DNA from: Dentipellis sp. KUC8613
Taxonomy: Eukaryota; Basidiomycota; Agaricomycetes; Russulales; Hericiaceae
Assembly: GCA_002286715.1 (NCBI GenBank)
Contig: NSJX01000085.1
Location: forward strand, 9,683 to 32,015
Reading direction: 5' to 3'
DNA length: 22,333 bases
Under the pieces are notes generated by a model. The model made no database searches, was not told the origin of the DNA, and saw only the letters and a program-made list of their open reading frames with translations. This document shows, piece after piece, positions 18,276 to 22,333 of this stretch (positions within the stretch are counted from its first letter, which is position 1; each line of letters opens with the position of its first letter). Position numbers and translations under genes: made by a program.

Positions 18276-18602
18276 AGGCGTGAGACGGTGCGGCCGAGGC
18301 GCCAGACGGCGCAGTGGGATGCGAGATGGCAGGGCGGGGCATGCAGAGGGCAGGGGTAGGGCAGGGCACGAGACAGGCCGACAGAGCGCGAAGAGGGCGC
18401 GACACGACCTAGCGCAGTGCAAAGACGGGACGGCGCAGCACACAGGTGGCGGGGTGTGGCATGAGTGGGCACGGGGTTGATGTGCGAGGCGGCGGCAGAT
18501 GGCAAGCGAGGACGGCGAGGGTGAACGAGGATGGCAAGGGTGAGGAGCAGGGAGGGACAAACAAAAAGAGAAACAAAAGAAAAAGATAGAGGAAAACTTA
18601 CC

Positions 18603-19050
18603 TATGCCCGGCCAGTCTGCCTCTCCCATCCATCTGGGTACCTTGTAGCGGGCGAGCAGGTGTGTGTGCGAGTGAGTGTGCATGTGTAGGTGCGGTAGCG
18701 AATCCATTGCGATGCAGAGTGTGTTGTGACCTGGCATAACAAGGCACTTCCTCATGCTGTAATAAATTTGCTAAAATGTAGATTAATTTAGAGCATATGT
18801 GTAGTCCCATTTATGAGCATATCAAGAGATGCAAGATTATTCGCTGCATTATTGAGTGCGGAATCTGTGGATTTCAGCAGTGGGGCCCTTTTCCGCGATG
18901 CAACTTCGACATTGCAGACACATTTGATCTTCAAATAATACATCAAATTCAGCATAGGTGTGTATCATAGTTCTCAATATGCCCACAAAGTCTCATCTTT
19001 ATTGGTTGCGAATCAGAGTGTACAGAAAATGATCATGCTGAAAGGTGAAC
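18603..19050 (-). promoter_or_regulatory. Promoter-like arm of copy 4 ending at a splice donor
   Basis: On the minus strand the arm ends in GGGCATAG followed by GTAAGTTTTCC (intron would start at 18601) and a long pyrimidine-rich stretch. A short frame before it reads LLARYKVPRWMGEADWPGIG. CpG content is ordinary. Part of it (18895-18960) is diverged but alignable with copy 3 (15060-15120; shared CTTCAAATAAT-like text). Promoter function is inferred. Confidence 0.35.
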
Positions 19051-19158
19051 AGAATGTGGCTGAAAGCGTGGGAACCAACTTCCTGAAGTTGTCATTTTGA
19101 AGTCTGCGGATTCCGGTGGGCTGCATGATTATTAGAACTGATTCATAGATGAATCAGA

Positions 19159-19720
19159 ACTGTCACCACATGTTGCATAAAACATCAATGCCAAGGCTTG
19201 AGAGGTTCATAATAACTCAGGAACATCAAGTTAAACAGGTGGTGTGCTGGGGAATCGAACTTGGGGCCTTACGGGAAAAGCTGGAAATGAGACAGCACTG
19301 CTTTTGGTCACGCTTAACTTTTGGTCCATGTGTCCTTTCATCTGACATGCACGTGTTTTTTTGGCTGTAGATGTGCATATAATAAACGATTACTTATCAG
19401 GAATTGTAATTACTATACTAGAAATACAAGATAGCTAATCTACAAGTTCCTAAAGCCCAGACATAGTAGAACAATAACTCTATCTCCACATGGCAAAGAG
19501 TGATCTAGAAGTTCATGTTAAGTATTCATAAAGCCCAACAGATAAGAAAGACAACACACCATTGTAATAGCAGTAATTGGAAACCTGAAGGACAGACAAT
19601 CAGTGGAAGAAAGAAAAACAAGGAGAAAAAACAAACTCACTAAGATGCAAGATATCAACATAAGAGAGAAAGATAGGAGTACATACCCAAGGCAAGAACA
19701 TGATAGCATAGTTCATGCAC
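19159..19720. other. AT-rich, CpG-poor segment, no gene
   Basis: No supported gene. It resembles in composition the CpG-poor arms of the elements and may be the arm of the module at 19730-20240. Around 19249-19262 the minus strand carries AAGTTCGATTCCCC, similar to a tRNA/SINE B box, but no A box or tRNA fold is convincing. Confidence 0.4.
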
Positions 19721-19729
19721 GCAGTCACA

Positions 19730-20240
19730 AGTGTGGACGAGCAGGAGGGTGCCAGAAGGGTGCGATGGAAACGCGACGTGAGTAGGACGAGGGCACGACG
19801 ACGCGAGAAGAGGACACGACGATGCGAGGGCACGCAGATGCGAGACGGCACGATGACTGTGACAGCACTAGAGGGGCACGATGAGAGTCCGCAGGTGTGA
19901 GGGCGACAGCACATCGGCGCGGGGAGGGGGATACGAGGGCGCAGTGGTGCGTAGGGTTGCGAGGGCGTGTAAGACGCCACGTAACTAAAGAACTTTATTG
20001 GTTAGTAGACTGGGTACTAGGCAATTGACTTACTTTGAGCGCAGCACAGCACAGTTAGGGAAGAGAAAGGAAGAGGATAGGAGAGGAGAGAAGGGATGTG
20101 GGATGAGGGAAAGATGGAAGAAGGACGACGCGCATTGGGTTGTACATGCTGGCATCTGACTTTCCCATGCACAGACTGAAGCACGCATAAGCACAGTTGA
20201 GCCGATATACATTCGAATGTACAGGCCCGAAAATTAATTG
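19730..20240 (-). mobile_element. Related short module, minus orientation
   Basis: A 250-bp CpG-rich core fragment (19730-19980; words such as GGGCACGACGACGCGAG) follows, on the minus strand, a CpG-normal arm ending in CTCAAA-GTAAGT (donor at 20033). The order arm, donor, core, CpG-poor sequence is that of the large copies, but no terminal TCTGATTCATC or CTAG was found, so membership is inferred from architecture. Confidence 0.4.
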
Positions 20241-21785
20241 ATAAATCACTATGATAATACAGTGGGTAGGATGGCGTAGCTACTGTATACAATCGAAATT
20301 TCATGTATACAGGCAAGATACTTGTCTTTTTGTGCAGGAAATGTGGGCGGGTGGTATACTCATAGCAGAAGTTGCGCCGTCCAAATGCAGCAGGTTGAAA
20401 GCTTGACAGGAATCGAGGCACGTATCCATTGCTTTAAGGGAACGCTCAAATCCAAATACGCCCGTATTTCGCATGACAACTTTTGCAGATTTTTTCTATC
20501 ACATAGCATTTAATTTGCACCTTTCGAATGGGAGGCATCAGTGGCCGGCAATTCCCGACACCCCCATTGCAGATGTGGCTCCCCTTCTCACTCTCAATCT
20601 CATTCCCTCCCATCACCCGGCATGCTCAACATGCACGCACACAGAAACACAACTGCATACCAGCATGCACGTATGCATGCACACACATATGCAGACCACG
20701 CCGCTAAGGAACTGAGGGAAAAGTCGGGACGGCATCAGGTACGTAGCATTTGCAACACGCTCAGCGTGTCTTAGCTCGCCCGATGACTGACGATGATGCC
20801 CTTCCTGCGCCCTCTCGCCTTCGTGTCGTCGCACCCTCATGTCATTGTGTCGTCGCGCCATTGCACTGTCGTGCCTGCCGGCCGCCCTTCATATGCCCTC
20901 TCCGCGCCCTCATCATCTTACATCGCGTCCACATCGGTCCTCCTTGCGCTCGTGCGCCCTTCGCCCTTCTCCCGCCCTCTTCACCCTTCTCGTGCTCTCG
21001 CCCTTGCCCCCGCGGCCTGCCCTCCATGTGCCCTTCGCGCCCTCGTGCCATTATTGCACGCCTGCACAGCCCCATCTCGTGTCATCATCGTACCCGCGCG
21101 CCATGATCCCTCCCTTTTCACGCCGTCGGATTGTCGTGCCTTTTTTGGGACATCACGCCGTTGTGGCGTCCGTTCGTGCCCATCTCGTGCCTTGGACTTC
21201 GCCTTCGCCGTGCTCGCGTGCCCTCGTCGCGCTCTGTTCGCGCCCGCACACCCTCATTGTCCCCTTCTCACGCTGTTCTTGCACCCGCACGGCCATGGCC
21301 TCATGGTACCAACATGTTCTTTTCACACCTGCACACCTGCACCCTCCTTCATGCACTTACTCTGCATGTCCACTCCTCACACTGCCATTTCCTGTATTGC
21401 TCAATCAGTGTATTCAGTTTATATGATGCTATAGGTCTATTCAATATATACTCTAAGCTATTAGGGATGAAATGTAATAAATAATGAAGCTCAAGCATGA
21501 GGGCAGTGCATAGGTAACATAGAAGTAGTAGTGGCTATACAAGGCTATGGGTCCTTGAGAGGAATGACATAGCCTATAGTTGCTATGAAGATGTTCACCA
21601 CTGCTATAGAGATGCTCCTGCTAGCTATGGTTGCTATGGCTGCTATGGAGTCTTCCATAGCAGGGCATCTTGTTTCATAGGACACATAGCAGACATAACC
21701 ACAGTGGTGGCTATGTAAATTTTTATTTTTCCTGATGACTGTGCACACTACACCAGACTCAGCTATGTAGAGCTCCAAAGTAGGT
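20240..21785 (+). mobile_element. Related module, opposite (plus) orientation
   Basis: It reads on the plus strand: a CpG-normal arm with a GCAATTCCCG element (20550), a CAC-rich tract (20632-20698) and a donor CAG-GTACGT at 20739, then a C-rich core (about 20790-21290, the reverse-strand look of the other cores), then a CpG-free arm (about 21427-21785). It points away from the module at 19730-20240. Terminal motifs were not found, so it is old, truncated or only distantly related. Confidence 0.45.
21427..21785. repeat. CpG-free arm with GCTATRG word cluster
   Basis: About 360 bp without a CpG. Between 21525 and 21770 the word CTATRG/GCTATG or its complement occurs a dozen or so times, including a 10-bp-stem hairpin with a GTCT loop at 21640-21663. 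No coding potential is visible. Confidence 0.6.
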
Positions 21786-22333
21786 AGTGCGAGGGTACAG
21801 GCAAGAAAAGGTCGAGCACACCAGAGGCATGCTCACCGACTATATAGTACCCGGCCACTGGCATCAGATTATCTGATGGCCGGTAATTAGCGTACGGGAG
21901 TCTGCTAAGTCCGTGTCCGGTCCGTGTACAGTATTGATAACGTAATCATAGGCGCGTCTTGACGCGCAGGCGTCACATGAATGGTCCCGCCACGCCACTC
22001 CGAGTTCTCCCAGTCTCTAGACATGCAATACTCGACTTGTCCGTCATTGCACATTTCTGTCTAGAGACTCGGTCACCAGTCTAAATATTTGTAATGTTCT
22101 ATTGAGAGCATATAGTAACTTCCATACATTTTATGCTTATCATGTCTCGAGACCTCACTCCCCACAGCGTACAAGTGCAGAATTTCCCGACCCGGAAAAG
22201 CCTGGGAAAAGGCATAGGTAATTGTATCACTTTTACTAGAAAATTCAGGGTTCAGAAAGACCAAAGAAACCAATAACTATGCCACAGACTCCCATATCCC
22301 GTAAAATTGAGTGATGTTTGTTGCATTCAGGCC
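21786..22333. other. Inverted-repeat-rich end segment, no recognised gene
   Basis: CpG content returns abruptly to normal at about 21789. Structures seen: a 13-bp stem with a 6-nt bulge (CCGGCC...ATCAGAT paired with ATCTGATGGCCGG, 21851-21883), a 7-bp hairpin GCGCGTC-TT-GACGCGC (21952-21967), and a 12-bp inverted repeat AGTCTCTAGACA/TGTCTAGAGACT (22012-22069). A 66-codon minus frame at 22073-22273 has no recognisable domain. It may be the edge of another transposon. Confidence 0.5.

Larger units (their letters stand above)
16010..18550 (-). repeat. CpG-saturated minisatellite core of copy 4
   Basis: The same type of core, with local regular arrays: 20-bp steps at 16861, 16881 and 16901, a 142-bp duplication and a 21-bp array (listed separately). 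The largest unbroken frame of the window (631 codons, minus strand, 15927-17822) falls here; its residues are almost only A, P, R, S, T, H, L and C in repeat-like order, so I do not call it a gene. Confidence 0.85.
15410..19158 (-). mobile_element. Helitron/Helentron-like non-autonomous element, copy 4 (both ends)
   Basis: A complete 3,749-bp copy. The minus strand starts at 19158 with TCTGATTCATC (9-bp-stem hairpin) and ends at 15410 with CTCCTCACTAG; the inverted partner TTCTGATTCATC lies at 15440-15451 on the plus strand. T flanks both sides on the minus strand. Inside are the start block (19054-19158), a CpG-normal arm (18603-19050) with a clean GTAAGT donor, the core (16010-18550), and an arm of about 560 bp with a single CpG (15452-16009). 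The outer 150 bp of that arm matches copy 1 (shared ATCAGAACATTTAC near 15590 and 4475). No transposase gene. Confidence 0.75.

Noticed and set aside
4845..18550. CRISPR array
   Set aside because: The repeats drift continuously, lack constant repeats with unique spacers, and the setting is eukaryotic.
20017..20421. 134-codon minus frame
   Set aside because: It has no recognisable domain, covers the proposed divergent promoter region and crosses a likely splice donor at 20033.
22073..22273. 66-codon minus frame near the right edge
   Set aside because: Short, with no similarity I recognise; could be a chance frame or transposon piece.

Overview
The window looks like repeat-rich, accessory DNA from a draft assembly of a filamentous fungus, most likely an agaricomycete basidiomycete. 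Reasons: candidate introns of about 50 nt with GTRAGT donors, a Ty3/gypsy integrase fragment with basidiomycete-like motifs, strong CpG loss in old sequence, and one 490-bp run of N. I see no bacterial operon logic, rRNA, CRISPR or convincing tRNA. The assignment is inferred from style, not from a marker gene.

Layout. 1-1537: a CpG-depleted (one CpG), decayed multi-exon gene. 1538-2805: a CpG-rich, apparently intact gene segment for a disordered, basic protein with a C-terminal coiled coil. 2806-4026: G-rich minisatellites, TCGGT-rich spacer and a 99-bp tandem duplication. 4027-4293 (minus): a Ty3/gypsy integrase C-terminal fragment. 4295-19158: a head-to-tail, minus-strand array of one non-autonomous mobile-element family: copy 1 (4295-7282, start missing), copy 2 (7283-10943, both ends), a palindrome-rich spacer, the assembly gap (11226-11715), a solo element start (11716-11791), copy 3 (11792-15318, 3' end interrupted), a second palindromic spacer, and copy 4 (15410-19158, both ends). 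19159-21785: two related modules pointing away from each other from a shared centre near 20.2-20.5 kb. 21786-22333: a segment rich in inverted repeats.

Element family. On the minus strand each complete copy starts with TCTGATTCATC (a hairpin), ends with CTAG, carries the inverted partner of the start about 27-30 nt inside the end, and sits between T residues. These are Helitron/Helentron-type ends with asymmetric terminal inverted repeats. Inside, in transcription order, are a CpG-normal, promoter-like arm ending in a splice-donor-like site, a 2.4-2.6 kb CpG-saturated core made of a degenerate ~21-bp minisatellite, and a ~350-600 bp AT-rich arm with almost no CpG. No Rep/helicase is encoded here.

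Most long reading frames in the window (up to 631 codons, on both strands) lie in these cores. They are best explained by a stop-poor, GC-rich repeat whose 21-bp unit is a multiple of three, not by proteins. The recurring design (arm, donor, CpG-island-like minisatellite, CpG-free arm) is the most unusual thing in the window.
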